From contig JAMOVU010000009.1 in NCBI GenBank assembly GCA_027067555.1, positions 1 through 63,915 on the forward strand: a DNA stretch of 63,915 nt. The letters run 5' to 3'. A program made the position numbers and the translations under genes. The notes beneath the pieces are model-generated. The model made no database searches. It saw only the letters and a list, made by a program, of their open reading frames with translations, and had not been told where the DNA came from. The stretch comes from Candidatus Aminicenantota bacterium. GTDB lineage: Bacteria; Acidobacteriota; Aminicenantia; JAMOAD01. Positions 17,231 through 27,235 of the stretch are shown here, one piece after another (positions within the stretch are counted from its first letter, which is position 1; each line of letters opens with the position of its first letter).

Positions 17231-19123
17231 ATGGGAAAAACCATAGGAATTGACTTAGGCACAACGAATTCTTGCGTTGCTTATATGGAAGGAGCTGAGT
17301 CTAAGATAGTTCCATCTTCTGAAGGAAGCAGAACAGTTCCCTCTGTTGTCGGTTTTTCTTCAGACGACACTAAAATAGTAGGAAATATTGCTAAGAGACA
17401 AATTCTCACAAATCCAAAGAGAAGCTTTTATTCAATAAAGAGATTAATAGGAAGAAAGTATGACTCAAAGGTCGTCCAGGAGCTCAAGAAAAGAGTGACT
17501 TATGAGATAATTCCCGCTGAAAATGGTGATGTTAGATTAAAAATGGGTGATAAAATACTGAGTCCGCAGGAAATTTCAGCATATATCCTAATGTATCTCA
17601 GGGATAATGCAGAAGAGTTTTTAGGAGAGGAAATAAACAAAGCAATAATCACTGTTCCTGCAAACTTTGATGATTCTCAAAGACAGGCAACAAAGGATGC
17701 AGCAACTATTGCGGGCATAGAGGTTTTGAGAATAATAAATGAGCCTACAGCAGCATGTCTTGCATACGGTTTTCACAAGAAGAGGGAGGGAAAGTTTTTT
17801 ATATATGACCTTGGAGGTGGAACCTTTGATGTTTCAATTTTGGAGATAAATGAAGGTGTTTTCAGAGTTTTGTCAACAAGGGGAGATTCCTTTTTAGGTG
17901 GGGATGATTTTGATAGAAGAATTGTTGATTGGATTCTGGATGAGTTTAAAAGGGAAAATGGGGTTGATATTTCCAATGACCCCTTTGTTTTTCAGAGAGT
18001 TTTGGAAGTCTCTGAGAAAGCAAAAATGGAATTATCCTATGCAACTGAGACAGAGATAAACCTTCCATATGTTTATATTGATGACAGTGGACCAAAACAC
18101 ATAATAAAAACTCTCACGAGAAAAAAATTAGAAGAACTGACGGAGGACCTTGTTGATAGAACCATACCATATATGAAAGAGGCCTTGAGCAAAGCGAATC
18201 TTACAATAAATGATGTAGATGATATTATTTTAGTGGGGGGACAGACAAGAATGCCTCTTGTTAAAAGAAAAATAGAGGAATTTTTCGGAAAGGCACCGAG
18301 AGCTGATATAAATCCGGATGAAGTTGTTGCAATGGGAGCGGCTGTCCAGAGTGCAATTTTAGCAGGGGAAATTAAGGATATAGTTCTTCTTGATGTTACG
18401 CCCTTATCTCTCGGCATTGAAACAAAAGGAGATGTTTTTACAAGGATTATCCCTATGAACACAACAATTCCTGTGAAAAAGCAGAAAATATTTACAACGG
18501 TTACAGATAACCAGTCGGTAGTTAAAATTCATGTTTTACAGGGGGAGAGAGAGATTGCATCTGAAAACAGATCTTTGGGATGGTTTGAATTGGTAGATAT
18601 CCCTCCTGCACCTAAAGGTGTTCCTCAAATAGTTGTTACCTTTGAAATTAATGCTGATGGTATAGTTCAGGTTTCCGCAAAGGACAAAGCTTCGGGGTTT
18701 GAACAGAAAATAAAGATTAATCCATCGTCAGGGCTATCCCCTGAGGAAATTAAGAGAATGAAGGAAGAGGCAGAAAAGTATAAAGAAAAAGATATGCTGA
18801 AAAAATTGTTGAATAAAGAGAAAAATGCGCTTGCGTCTATTGTAGAAGCAATCTCTCACTCATATAATAATCTTAAGGATAGAATGAAAAATGAGCACAG
18901 GGTAGAAATAGAGGGGTTTATAAATAGAGCAAAAACAGCTCTTGAAGGAGAAGATTTAAAAACTTTAGAGAAGGTGAGAGAGGAAGGAGAATATTTTCAG
19001 GATAAGATTTATGATATAATAAATGAAATTTATAATAAAGGCATTTTAGGAAATATTGGTTCTGAGGTGAAAAAGGAGGAAGAAGACAAAAGTAAGGAAG
19101 TAGAAGAAAAAGATGAGAAATAA
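17231..19123 (+). CDS. dnaK: Chaperone DnaK (Hsp70)
   Basis: ATP-dependent Hsp70. The 630-residue protein begins with phosphate-binding [11 protein letters not shown], has the [14 protein letters not shown] motif near residue 195 and a [11 protein letters not shown] linker before the substrate domain. It ends in a Lys/Glu-rich tail. GGGGG before the ATG is the ribosome binding site. dnaJ starts 11 bases before its stop. Confidence 0.97.
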   Translation: MGKTIGIDLGTTNSCVAYMEGAESKIVPSSEGSRTVPSVVGFSSDDTKIVGNIAKRQILTNPKRSFYSIKRLIGRKYDSKVVQELKKRVTYEIIPAENGDVRLKMGDKILSPQEISAYILMYLRDNAEEFLGEEINKAIITVPANFDDSQRQATKDAATIAGIEVLRIINEPTAACLAYGFHKKREGKFFIYDLGGGTFDVSILEINEGVFRVLSTRGDSFLGGDDFDRRIVDWILDEFKRENGVDISNDPFVFQRVLEVSEKAKMELSYATETEINLPYVYIDDSGPKHIIKTLTRKKLEELTEDLVDRTIPYMKEALSKANLTINDVDDIILVGGQTRMPLVKRKIEEFFGKAPRADINPDEVVAMGAAVQSAILAGEIKDIVLLDVTPLSLGIETKGDVFTRIIPMNTTIPVKKQKIFTTVTDNQSVVKIHVLQGEREIASENRSLGWFELVDIPPAPKGVPQIVVTFEINADGIVQVSAKDKASGFEQKIKINPSSGLSPEEIKRMKEEAEKYKEKDMLKKLLNKEKNALASIVEAISHSYNNLKDRMKNEHRVEIEGFINRAKTALEGEDLKTLEKVREEGEYFQDKIYDIINEIYNKGILGNIGSEVKKEEEDKSKEVEEKDEK

Positions 19124-20243
19124 AGATTTGTATGTCATCTTGGGCATATCAAGAAATGCTACTCAGGAAGAGATAAAAAGAGCCTATCGGAAGAAAGCTC
19201 TTGAATATCATCCGGATAGAAATCCTGATGATCCGGAGGCTGAAGAAAAATTTAAGGAAGCTTCAGAGGCTTACTCTATATTGTCGGATCCTCAGAAAAG
19301 GGAAATTTACGATAGATATGGTTATGATGCTCTAAAAAATAATGGGGGTTTTAGCGGATATACGGATTTTTCATCAATTTTTGATGATTTTGGTGATATT
19401 TTTGGTGATATATTCGGAGATTTCTTTGGCTTCGGACATTCTTCAAGAAGACGAAAGAGAGGACCTAAAAAGGGAGAAGATCTTTGGATTGAACTTAATC
19501 TTGAATTTGAAGAAGCTATTTTAGGGACAGAAAAAGAGGTTGAGATTCCGAGAAAAGAAGTTTGTGATGTATGTAATGGCAGCGGGGTTGAGCCCGGCCA
19601 TAAAAAAGATATTTGCCCTACCTGTAAAGGAAGGGGTACAATAAGAATATCTCAAGGCTTTTTTTCAATAACTCAGACCTGTCCCACCTGTAATGGTTAT
19701 GGTGAGATAAACAGGCATCCCTGCAAAAAGTGTAATGGAAAGGGCTATGTTTATAAAAACAAAAAGTTAAAAGTTAAAATACCTGCTGGAGTTGATACTG
19801 GAACCAAAATTAGAATAGAAGGGGAAGGAGAAGCAAGTGTAAATGGTGGAAAAAGAGGGGATCTCTATATTTCAATAAATGTTTCTCCCCACAAATTTTT
19901 CAGAAGAGAGGGAGATGATCTTTATATTGATGTAAATATAAGTTTTTCACAGGCAGCCTTGGGAACAATTGTTTCTTTGCCAACTGTTGATGGGAAAAGC
20001 TTTGATTTTAAGATTCCTGCGGGAACACAAAGTGGAACAACCTTCAAGATAAAAGGAAAAGGAATAAAATCATTAAGAGGATATGGAACTGGAAATATGA
20101 TAGTTAAGGTAAATGTTGTTACCCCTACAAAGCTCAGCGAAGAGGAGAAGGAAATTTTCAGAAAACTTGCGAAAATAAGGGGAGAATCCTTTTTGGAAAA
20201 TAAGGGAACTTTGTTTAATAGAGTAAAAGATTTCTTCAATTGA
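19113..20243 (+). CDS. dnaJ: Chaperone DnaJ (Hsp40)
   Basis: DnaJ delivers substrates to DnaK and stimulates its ATPase. The 376-residue protein has a J domain with HPD (around residue 32), a Gly/Phe-rich linker with repeated DDFGDIFGD units, four CxxCxGxG-type zinc repeats (about 150-215) and the C-terminal substrate domains. It overlaps dnaK by 11 bases and rsmE by four. Confidence 0.97.
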   Translation: MRNKDLYVILGISRNATQEEIKRAYRKKALEYHPDRNPDDPEAEEKFKEASEAYSILSDPQKREIYDRYGYDALKNNGGFSGYTDFSSIFDDFGDIFGDIFGDFFGFGHSSRRRKRGPKKGEDLWIELNLEFEEAILGTEKEVEIPRKEVCDVCNGSGVEPGHKKDICPTCKGRGTIRISQGFFSITQTCPTCNGYGEINRHPCKKCNGKGYVYKNKKLKVKIPAGVDTGTKIRIEGEGEASVNGGKRGDLYISINVSPHKFFRREGDDLYIDVNISFSQAALGTIVSLPTVDGKSFDFKIPAGTQSGTTFKIKGKGIKSLRGYGTGNMIVKVNVVTPTKLSEEEKEIFRKLAKIRGESFLENKGTLFNRVKDFFN

Positions 20244-20953
20244 GCAGGTTTTTCTCTTTTTTTATAAAAGATGATAATAATTTCATTGTAGAGGGAGAGG
20301 AGTTTCATCATTTATATAAGGTATTAAGGTTAAAAGAGGGGGAAGATGTTCGTTTGTTAAATGGGAAAGGGAAAATATTTTTGGGAAAAATAAGAAAAAT
20401 AGAGAAGGACAAGGCCTTTGTTTATGTTGAAAAAGAATTTTTATTTGAGAGAAAAAAACCTTTTTTAAGCTTTTTTGTTTCTCTTGTTCCTCAGGATAAG
20501 AGAGCTATTATAGTACAAAAACTAACGGAATTGGGTGCTTTTTCTATATCTTTTTTTCCTTCGGAATTTTCTAAAGTAAACATAAAGGGTGAGCTTTCGA
20601 AAAAAGAGGAGAAATTAAGAAAAGTAGCTATTGGAGCTATTAAACAATCGGGAAATCCCTATCTTCCGAATATAAAAATATTGAAGTCCTTTAAAGAAAT
20701 TTTTGATTTTAAAGGAGATAATTTTTTACTTTCTCAAAATGGCTCTTTTTTGATAAAATCAAATATGAAAAAGAAAAAAAATATAAATATTTTTATAGGG
20801 CCGGAAGGAGGCTTTAGTGAAAAGGAATTGAATGAGTTTAGAAAAAGAGATATAGAAGAAATTAAAATTTCTGAGAATGTTCTTAGAACAGAAACTGCTG
20901 CTATTTCTTCTGCTGCTATTTTTTCTTACTTAAAGGAGACAGAATGTTTTTAA
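20240..20953 (+). CDS. rsmE: 16S rRNA (uracil1498-N3)-methyltransferase
   Basis: RsmE methylates U1498 of 16S rRNA. The 237-residue protein has an N-terminal PUA-like region and a SPOUT domain with [11 protein letters not shown] and the C-terminal LRTETAA motif. The start is TTG in a TTGA overlap with the dnaJ stop. rsmE beside dnaJ is seen in many bacteria. Confidence 0.9.
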   Translation: MSRFFSFFIKDDNNFIVEGEEFHHLYKVLRLKEGEDVRLLNGKGKIFLGKIRKIEKDKAFVYVEKEFLFERKKPFLSFFVSLVPQDKRAIIVQKLTELGAFSISFFPSEFSKVNIKGELSKKEEKLRKVAIGAIKQSGNPYLPNIKILKSFKEIFDFKGDNFLLSQNGSFLIKSNMKKKKNINIFIGPEGGFSEKELNEFRKRDIEEIKISENVLRTETAAISSAAIFSYLKETECF

Positions 20954-21885
20954 AGGGAGAAAGAGTAGGAAAATATGAGATTATCGATGCTATTGGAAAT
21001 GGTGGGTTCGGGGCAGTCTATCTTGCTATAGATACATGGCTTCAGCAAAAAGTAGCATTAAAAGTCCCCCATCAGCAGAGTGAAGAATTTTTTGAATTGG
21101 TTAAGGAAGCGAGGCTTCAGGCCTCTTTAAATCATAAAAACATAGTGAGGCTTTTAACAGTTGAGAGGATAGATGGTGTTTTTTTTATGGTAATGGAGTA
21201 CATTGACGGGGAGACATTGGAAAGTATAATAAAAAGAAAGGGAAGACTCCCTGTTTACAAAGCTCTGGTTTATTTTGAGCAAATTCTTGATGGCGTAAAT
21301 TTTGCCCATAAGAAAAATGTTTTACATAGAGATCTCAGATCATCAAATATAATGATAGATAAAGAGGATAATGTTAAAATTACGGATTTTGGAACATCAA
21401 GAATTCTTCAGACCCAGCAATATGCTTCAACAAAGATAGGAACACCTCCCTATATGGCTCCTGAGCAATTTGACGGAAGGGCGACTTTTGCTTCGGATAT
21501 TTATTCTGTAGGATGTATCTTTTATGAAATGGTAACAGGAGCCCCTCCTATCATTGATAATAATCCTTATAAAATAAAAGAAAGGGTTTTAAGAAGAGAA
21601 ATTAAATCCTTAAGCTCTTTAAACGCTGATATAACCCCTGAACTTAATAGAATCATTATGAAAATGTTAGAGCCTCAGGTTGAAAAGAGGTACAAGGAAG
21701 TGGAGGAAATACTTTACCATCTTAAGATTTACTTAAAGGATGGAGAGAGAAAGGAATTTGTTGATAAAATAAGGGAAAGAATAAAAGTTAACGAAACACC
21801 GGGGGTGAGAACTTTTTGCTGGAATTGCAAAAGAGAAATTCCTCCCTTTTCAAAGGTTTGCCCTTTCTGTGGTGTTGAGCAATAG
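20944..21885 (+). CDS. Serine/threonine protein kinase with C-terminal zinc ribbon
   Basis: The 313-residue soluble protein is a Hanks-type kinase (about 10-270) with glycine loop GNGGFGAVY, Lys40 (VALK), Glu55, HRD (128-130), DFG (148-150) and APE (172-174). The catalytic loop reads HRDLRSSN; the usual Lys after HRDL is Arg. There is no transmembrane segment or PASTA repeat. Residues 290-312 form a zinc ribbon with CWNC and CPFC. It lies inside the hrcA chaperone operon, overlapping rsmE by 10 bases, with radC three bases downstream. Its substrate is unknown. Confidence 0.88.
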   Translation: MFLKGERVGKYEIIDAIGNGGFGAVYLAIDTWLQQKVALKVPHQQSEEFFELVKEARLQASLNHKNIVRLLTVERIDGVFFMVMEYIDGETLESIIKRKGRLPVYKALVYFEQILDGVNFAHKKNVLHRDLRSSNIMIDKEDNVKITDFGTSRILQTQQYASTKIGTPPYMAPEQFDGRATFASDIYSVGCIFYEMVTGAPPIIDNNPYKIKERVLRREIKSLSSLNADITPELNRIIMKMLEPQVEKRYKEVEEILYHLKIYLKDGERKEFVDKIRERIKVNETPGVRTFCWNCKREIPPFSKVCPFCGVEQ

Positions 21886-21888
21886 AGG

Positions 21889-22536
21889 ATGAAAAAATTT
21901 AAGGAACTTGATAAGCTCGATAAACCGAGGGAAAAACTTCTTAAAAGGGGAGAGAAAGCTTTAAATGAAATAGAGCTTATTTCAATTATAATAGGGAGCG
22001 GGACAAAAGGTAAAGATCTTTTTAAAATATCAGAGAAAATTTTGAATTTGATAAAAGATAAAAGGGATGTGAATGTTAAGGAACTTATGAAAATAGATGG
22101 TCTTGGCCTTGCAAAAGCTTCCAAAATAATAGCTTCAATGGAATTATTTAGAAGAATTTTTATGGAATCAGAAGAGTTGAAGATAAGAAGGCCTGAGGAT
22201 ATATATACTCTTGTTTATGATATAAAAGATAAAAAACAGGAGCATTTTATTCTTTTTACCCTTGATGGTTCCAACAGGGTTATAAAGAGGAGGATTCTTT
22301 TTATAGGAACTCTTACCCACAGCATAGTTCATCCGCGTGAAATTTTTGCCCATGCTCTTAATGACAGAGCAGCTTCCATAATTATAGTTCACAATCATCC
22401 TTCAGGAAATCTTGAGCCCAGTGAAGATGATTTGAGAATAACCGAAAGGATAAAAGAGGCCGGAGAGATAATGGGAATAGAACTTTTGGACCATATAATT
22501 ATTTCAAAAAAAGGATTTAAAAGTTTATTTCAATAG
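21889..22536 (+). CDS. radC: RadC family JAMM-domain protein
   Basis: The 215-residue protein has an N-terminal helix-hairpin-helix region (about 1-85) and a C-terminal JAB1/MPN metalloprotease-like domain with the motif HNHPSGNLEPSEDD, giving the HxH and Asp metal ligands. The in vivo role of RadC is unclear despite its name. It ends the chaperone operon; a hairpin follows before the convergent arsC. Confidence 0.92.
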   Translation: MKKFKELDKLDKPREKLLKRGEKALNEIELISIIIGSGTKGKDLFKISEKILNLIKDKRDVNVKELMKIDGLGLAKASKIIASMELFRRIFMESEELKIRRPEDIYTLVYDIKDKKQEHFILFTLDGSNRVIKRRILFIGTLTHSIVHPREIFAHALNDRAASIIIVHNHPSGNLEPSEDDLRITERIKEAGEIMGIELLDHIIISKKGFKSLFQ

Positions 22537-22560
22537 AAAGAAAAAGTCTTCTTTAAGGAG

Positions 22561-22577
22561 AAGAGAATTGTTCTCTT
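22561..22577. terminator. Hairpin between convergent radC and arsC
   Basis: AAGAGAA and TTCTCTT form a 7-bp stem with a TTG loop in the 58-base gap between two convergent operons. The T-run after it is imperfect (gagaatttt). It could stop transcripts from one or both sides. Confidence 0.4.
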
Positions 22578-22594
22578 TGAGAATTTTGTGGTTT

Positions 22595-23011
22595 TCAGTA
22601 AGCTTTTTTCATAAGTTTGAAAATCTTATCTTTTAAAATATCTCTTACCTCTCTGAATTTTTCAATTGGTTGTCCCACAGGGTCTTCTATTTCCCACTCA
22701 ACAAGCTCTTTGTGAGGGAACCAAGGACAACTAACCCCGCATCCCAAAGTGATTAAAAAATCGGTTTCTTTTATTGGTAGCTCATCAAGATGTTTTGAGT
22801 ATTGAGATGATATATCTATACCGACCTCTGCCATTGAAAGCACAGCTCCTTCTGCTACCCATCCTGCAGGATGGGTTCCCGCACTATATATTTTAAACTC
22901 ATTGTTAAAAATTTTTTCATTAAAGTATTTTCCCCAACCTTCGGATATTTGGGATCTACAAGAATTTCCGATACAAACAAAAAGAAGTGTTCTCATTTTT
23001 TTATCATCCAT
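22595..23011 (-). CDS. arsC: Thioredoxin-coupled arsenate reductase (LMW phosphatase fold)
   Basis: Reduces arsenate to arsenite; relatives are low-molecular-weight tyrosine phosphatases. The 138-residue protein has the CIGNSCRS P-loop (C13, C18), the second redox pair in GCGVSCPWFP (C91, C95) and the catalytic Asp in EDPVGQP. These cysteines favour an arsenate reductase over a phosphatase. It starts four bases before... the lpxB stop region, with AAGGAG as ribosome site. No arsenite pump or ArsR gene is nearby, so it may serve another role. Confidence 0.82.
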   Translation of the reverse strand: MDDKKMRTLLFVCIGNSCRSQISEGWGKYFNEKIFNNEFKIYSAGTHPAGWVAEGAVLSMAEVGIDISSQYSKHLDELPIKETDFLITLGCGVSCPWFPHKELVEWEIEDPVGQPIEKFREVRDILKDKIFKLMKKAY

Positions 23012-24152
23012 CTTTTTTCTCCTTTAATTCTTCCCAGATAGATAAAGCTAATTTTTCTGATGCTTTGAAATTTACATTATTATAAAGAGATAGTATTTTT
23101 TTATATTCTTTTATAAGGGTTTCTCTTCTTTCTTTATTTTCGAGGAAAGAAAAACTCTCTTTGAAAATATTTTCTCCTGTTAGCTTATCCTGAATAAGCT
23201 CAGGTATGATTTCTTTTCCGGCAAGGATGTTTACTATTGAAAATTTTCTTATTTTAACAAAATGTTTTCCCAAAAGATAACTTAATTTACTGAGTTTATA
23301 GATTACGATAACGGGCTTTTTTAATATCATTGCTTCAAAGTTAGATGTTCCACTTGTTGAAATTATTAAATCCGCGGAATTCATCACTGAGTATTTTTCT
23401 TTTTCTATAATTAAAATTTTTTCTTTTTCATAAGGTTTGTAAAAGTTTTCTTTTATATGGGGAGCCTTGATTAGAGAAATAAAAAGCCTTTTACCATATC
23501 TGTTTTTTAATTTTTTTATGGCATCAAGAAGGGCCGGAGTGTGAAATTTTAGTTCTGTATTTCTGCTTCCCGGCATAAGCACAATGTGAAGTTTATCTTT
23601 TATTCCGTGTTTTTCTCTTATCTCTTCCGGTGTTTTTTCAGGTTTTACTATTTCAAAAAGAGGATGTCCAACAAATTCATAGTTTATTCCCTCTTTTTCA
23701 TAAATTTCTTTTTCAAAGGGAAAAATAAGAAAAATCTTATCAATATATTTTTTTATTTTCTTTACCCTCCCATACCTCCATGCCCAGACAGTGGGAGAGA
23801 TATAGTGAAACTTTAATGTCTTTTCATTTTTCAATTTTTTTGCAAGACTAAGGTTAAAATCGGGAAAATCCACGAATAAAATAGCCAAAGGTTTTCTTTT
23901 TTTTATTTCCTTAAGAAGCTCTTTTCTTATTTTTATAATTCTTCTGAGATGAAAGACTATTTCAAAAAGCCCTATTAAAGAGAGTTCTCTTATATGATAA
24001 AGAGCTTCAAAGCCTTCTTCCTCCATTTTCTCTCCGCCAGTTCCCCAGAGGTTTGTAAATGGGTCAAGCTTTTTAAATTCTTTTATAAAGAGGGAAGCAT
24101 AAAGATCAGCAGAGCTTTCACCTACAATTATCATAATATTATCTTTAATCAT
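23004..24152 (-). CDS. lpxB: Lipid-A-disaccharide synthase
   Basis: LpxB joins UDP-diacylglucosamine and lipid X into the lipid A disaccharide at the inner membrane. The 382-residue protein shows the family pattern: GESSADLYAS at the N-terminus, the YISPTVWAWRYGRVKKI motif, and the C-terminal PGSRNTEL and TSGTSNFEA motifs. It overlaps the pseudopilin gene upstream by four bases and arsC downstream by eight. Its presence implies a lipopolysaccharide outer membrane; other lpx genes are not in this window. Confidence 0.94.
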   Translation of the reverse strand: MIKDNIMIIVGESSADLYASLFIKEFKKLDPFTNLWGTGGEKMEEEGFEALYHIRELSLIGLFEIVFHLRRIIKIRKELLKEIKKRKPLAILFVDFPDFNLSLAKKLKNEKTLKFHYISPTVWAWRYGRVKKIKKYIDKIFLIFPFEKEIYEKEGINYEFVGHPLFEIVKPEKTPEEIREKHGIKDKLHIVLMPGSRNTELKFHTPALLDAIKKLKNRYGKRLFISLIKAPHIKENFYKPYEKEKILIIEKEKYSVMNSADLIISTSGTSNFEAMILKKPVIVIYKLSKLSYLLGKHFVKIRKFSIVNILAGKEIIPELIQDKLTGENIFKESFSFLENKERRETLIKEYKKILSLYNNVNFKASEKLALSIWEELKEKKDG

Positions 24153-24649
24153 TTTTCTTTTCCCAGAACCGTGAAAGGTGGTATTTTATCCTTTATCCCA
24201 TATGCAAAGAGCCATTCATCATAGTATTCCTTTTCCTTATAAACTTTATAACCCTTTTTATGAACAGAGCTTACCACACCCACAATTCTATAGCTTCCCT
24301 TAAGACTTTTCCATAGGGAATGAGGTATTACCACATATTTTTCCTTTCCAGTCATTTTTGGAAAGCTTACTATATTCCATTCTCCGTTTTCAGAAACAGG
24401 ATCTTTATAAAGTTTTCTTAGATATTTGTTTTTGTATAATTCTTCAAGTGTTTTCGGAAAAGCACCCTTTTTTCTATTGTATTGTGTTATTGCGTTCACG
24501 ATTTGTTCACCTCTAAATATAAGCTCTGCTTCTTTGTCTCTATCAAGCAGGTATTCCCAGCTTTCAAAGGTTTTTAGCATCATTATGGAAATTACAACAA
24601 TTGCAAAAAGAACCATTATATATAAAAAACCCTTGTTTTTCTTAAGCAT
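24149..24649 (-). CDS. Type II secretion/type IV pilus-like pseudopilin
   Basis: The 166-residue protein begins with a short Lys-rich leader ending KNKG, then a hydrophobic helix, as in prepilins. The conserved Glu at mature position 5 is absent (Met), as in GspK-type minor pseudopilins. Next comes DKEAELIFRGEQIVNAITQYNRK and a YPxSL-like 'FPKTLEEL...RKLYKDP' block known from a proteobacterial pseudopilin-like family. It is likely cleaved by prepilin peptidase and anchored in the inner membrane. No other secretion genes are near. It appears leaderless. Confidence 0.65.
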   Translation of the reverse strand: MLKKNKGFLYIMVLFAIVVISIMMLKTFESWEYLLDRDKEAELIFRGEQIVNAITQYNRKKGAFPKTLEELYKNKYLRKLYKDPVSENGEWNIVSFPKMTGKEKYVVIPHSLWKSLKGSYRIVGVVSSVHKKGYKVYKEKEYYDEWLFAYGIKDKIPPFTVLGKEK

Positions 24650-24654
24650 TTGAA

Positions 24655-24683
24655 ATTATAGCATTTTAAGAAAATTTTGTAAT
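24655..24683 (-). promoter_or_regulatory. Pseudopilin-lpxB-arsC promoter, apparently leaderless
   Basis: On the minus strand: ATTACA (-35, 4/6), 17-base spacer, then TGCTATAAT with TATAAT at 24655-24660. Only five bases separate the -10 from the ATG, so transcription would begin about at the start codon. Confidence 0.55.
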
Positions 24684-24781
24684 TATCAGTAAATATTAAA
24701 AATTCCCCACCCCAGAATAAAATTATTTTTATAAGGATTGAGAAATATTTAATGATCATTTAAATTTATGGAAATAGAGTA

Positions 24782-24810
24782 TTGACAAAGGAGGTTATTT
24801 TTATTATTAT
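24782..24810 (+). promoter_or_regulatory. rpmH promoter
   Basis: TTGACA (24782-24787), 17-base spacer and TATTAT (24805-24810). The leader is about 26 bases with GAGGGAGAG before the ATG. This is probably the main promoter of the 20-gene array that follows. Confidence 0.75.
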
Positions 24811-24843
24811 ACGACATAATTAGAAAAGAAGAGGGAGAGAAAA

Positions 24844-24978
24844 ATGAAAAGAACCTTTCAACCGAACAATAGAAAGAGAAAAAAGACTCATGGTTTTTTG
24901 GTAAGAATGAGAACAAGAGCGGGAAGAGCAGTTATCAGAAGAAGAAGGAGAAAGGGAAGAAAGAGATTAGCTGCTTAA
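24844..24978 (+). CDS. rpmH: 50S ribosomal protein L34
   Basis: The 44-residue, very basic protein starts [18 protein letters not shown] and continues [11 protein letters not shown], the L34 pattern with an [10 protein letters not shown] tail. It is too short for common ORF cut-offs. A strong promoter and GAGGGAGAG site precede it, and rnpA follows six bases later, the near-universal order. Confidence 0.97.
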   Translation: MKRTFQPNNRKRKKTHGFLVRMRTRAGRAVIRRRRRKGRKRLAA

Positions 24979-24984
24979 TCTTTA

Positions 24985-25335
24985 ATGGACTATAGATTAA
25001 GAAAGAGAGATAGGATAAGAAGTCGAAAAGAGATTATATTATTGCTGAAGAGTGGAAAAAGAATTGAAAACAAAGAGTTTAAAATCATATTGAGAGAAAG
25101 AGAAGAGAATTCAAGAATAGGTGTTTCTGTAAAAAAAAACATAGTTAATTCTGTAAAAAGAAATAGAATAAGAAGAGTGCTAAAGGAAATTTTTAGAAAG
25201 AACAGGGAAAAATTGAAAAAGGATTATGATCTTTTTATTATTGTTAAGAAGGATATAAGTTCAAAAACTTATCATGAAATAGAAAGTGCTTTTTTTGCTC
25301 TTTTGGCAAAGGGAAAGGCTCTTAAGGAATGTTAA
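24985..25335 (+). CDS. rnpA: Ribonuclease P protein component
   Basis: RnpA assists the catalytic RNA in removing 5' leaders from pre-tRNAs. The 116-residue protein has the signature [15 protein letters not shown] (about 57-71) and a typical N-terminus with [12 protein letters not shown]. No ribosome site precedes its ATG, so it is probably coupled to rpmH. yidD overlaps its end by seven bases. Confidence 0.93.
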   Translation: MDYRLRKRDRIRSRKEIILLLKSGKRIENKEFKIILREREENSRIGVSVKKNIVNSVKRNRIRRVLKEIFRKNREKLKKDYDLFIIVKKDISSKTYHEIESAFFALLAKGKALKEC

Positions 25336-25577
25336 AAAAGATTGAGATTTTATTAATCAAATTTTATAAAATTTTTATCTCTCCTGTTTTAGGACAGAGA
25401 TGCAGGTTTTATCCGACGTGCTCTTCTTATTATATGGAAGCTCTTGAAAAGCACGGTTTTTTATATGGAAATTATTTGGGAATAAAAAGAGTTTTAAGGT
25501 GTCATCCTCTTAATCCAGGAGGGTATGATCCTGTTCCCGACCCAAGAAAAAAGGAGAAAAAATGGAAAGAAACTTAA
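25329..25577 (+). CDS. yidD: Membrane protein insertion efficiency factor YidD
   Basis: The 82-residue protein matches YidD: a short amphipathic start with [11 protein letters not shown], then [10 protein letters not shown] and a C-terminal [14 protein letters not shown]. YidD aids YidC-dependent membrane insertion. It overlaps rnpA and yidC, the standard rpmH-rnpA-yidD-yidC set. Confidence 0.93.
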   Translation: MLKKIEILLIKFYKIFISPVLGQRCRFYPTCSSYYMEALEKHGFLYGNYLGIKRVLRCHPLNPGGYDPVPDPRKKEKKWKET

Positions 25578-27235
25578 CCATTGCAATCATTTTAACCATT
25601 ATTTTTCTATTTTTTTATCAGCAAGTTATTTTAAAGAAGTACACACCACAGAAACCTGTTCAAAAAGTAGAGAGAATTGACTTAAAAAAAAGTGAAAAAG
25701 CCAAAGAGGTTAAAACAAAGGAAAAAGAGGTAACAGCTGAAAACAACCAGGTTTTGAAAAAAGAAGAGGCAAAAATAGAAGTAAATAATGAAAAGGTAAT
25801 AAGAGCACAAAAAGAAATTAAGGAAATTGTTGAGACAGATCTATTCAAAGCTGTTTTTTCAAACAGAGGTGCTTCTTTAATTAGCTTTAAATTAAAAAAA
25901 CACTTAGGTTCGGATAAAAAACCTCTTGAACTTGTTTCCGATCTTTCTAAAAAACAAGATCTTTTCCCTTTTATGGTTTATGGGGAGGGTGCAAAAATCT
26001 TTAATTCCACTCTTTACAAAGTTGAAAGGAGAGAAGAAGGCTCTAATATTGTAATATCTTTTGAATACAATGATGGAAATGGAGATTATTCAAAAAAAGA
26101 ATTTATTATCCCCAAATCAGGAAGATATTTGATGAATTTAAAAACAGAGTTTGAAATAAAGGGAGTTAAAACAGAACCATATTTAATCTGGGGACCTGGA
26201 TTAGGTGAAATTCAACAGGAAGATAAGAACAAAGCTGCTTTTGAATTTGATCAAAAAATAGGAACTTTTGATGGGGCAAAGGTTCATAAAAAGAATGTTG
26301 CTAAAATTGAGAACAATGAAAGATTTGTGAGCAGAAAATGGATAGATCTTGATATAAAATACTTTGCAGTAATAATGTTTTCGAAAGGAATAGATGTTGA
26401 TGCAAAGGTTTTTATTGTAAACACCGATAATAAGATAAAGAAACTTAGAAAGAATGCTGTTTTGGCAGTCAAAAATATTTCAAAGGTTTATATTGGTCCT
26501 AAAGAGTATAAGAGATTAAAAGCTTTAGGTTATAAGATTGAAAATATAATAGATTACGGATTTTTTGGCTTTATAGCAAAAATATTACTTTATCTTTTAC
26601 TTTATGCCTACAAAATATTCCCTAACTATGGTGTTGCCATTATTCTTGTGACCCTTTTCTTAAAATTAGCTCTTTTACCTCTCACATATTCCAGTACTAT
26701 TTCAATGGCTAAAATGCAGGAGCTTCAGCCCCAGATAAAGAAAATTCAGGCAAAATACAAGAAGTTTCCCAAAAAGGATCTGGAAGCAAGAAAGAGGATG
26801 AATCAGGAGATAATGGATTTGTACAAAGAGAAAAAAGTAAATCCAGCCGGAGGTTGTTTGCCTCTTTTCATTCAGATTCCTTTTCTTTGGGGGTTTTACA
26901 GATTGCTCTGGGTTGGAATTGAGATAAGACATCAACCCTTTATATTGTGGATAACTGATTTATCACAAAAAGACCCATACTATATATTACCAATACTGAT
27001 GGGACTTTCTCAGATAATAATTCAAAAGATGACCCCCTCTTCAGGCTCGGACAAAAGTCAAAAATTTATGAGTTATGGAATGGCTTTCTTTTTTACCTTC
27101 CTTTTTGCAAACTTCCCGAGCGGACTTGTTCTTTACTGGCTTACAAACAATGTTTTGCAAGCAGCACAGCAGTTTTTTGTTAATAAGAGCTTAAAAAAGA
27201 AGAAATTGGCAATAGCAACAAAAGGTAAAAAATGA
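25562..27235 (+). CDS. yidC: Membrane protein insertase YidC
   Basis: YidC inserts proteins into the inner membrane alone or with Sec. The 557-residue protein has an N-terminal transmembrane segment (about 6-22), a Lys/Glu-rich linker, a large periplasmic beta domain (about 75-325) and a C-terminal five-helix insertase core with [22 protein letters not shown] and [15 protein letters not shown]. The periplasmic domain is typical of diderm YidC. khpB overlaps by four bases. Confidence 0.95.
   Translation: MERNLTIAIILTIIFLFFYQQVILKKYTPQKPVQKVERIDLKKSEKAKEVKTKEKEVTAENNQVLKKEEAKIEVNNEKVIRAQKEIKEIVETDLFKAVFSNRGASLISFKLKKHLGSDKKPLELVSDLSKKQDLFPFMVYGEGAKIFNSTLYKVERREEGSNIVISFEYNDGNGDYSKKEFIIPKSGRYLMNLKTEFEIKGVKTEPYLIWGPGLGEIQQEDKNKAAFEFDQKIGTFDGAKVHKKNVAKIENNERFVSRKWIDLDIKYFAVIMFSKGIDVDAKVFIVNTDNKIKKLRKNAVLAVKNISKVYIGPKEYKRLKALGYKIENIIDYGFFGFIAKILLYLLLYAYKIFPNYGVAIILVTLFLKLALLPLTYSSTISMAKMQELQPQIKKIQAKYKKFPKKDLEARKRMNQEIMDLYKEKKVNPAGGCLPLFIQIPFLWGFYRLLWVGIEIRHQPFILWITDLSQKDPYYILPILMGLSQIIIQKMTPSSGSDKSQKFMSYGMAFFFTFLFANFPSGLVLYWLTNNVLQAAQQFFVNKSLKKKKLAIATKGKK

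Noticed and set aside
22595-23011. Arsenic resistance operon
   Set aside because: Only the reductase is present; no arsR, arsB or acr3 lies nearby.
24650-24843. oriC beside rpmH
   Set aside because: No TTATCCACA-like boxes were seen; the gap holds two divergent promoters and AT-rich sequence only.
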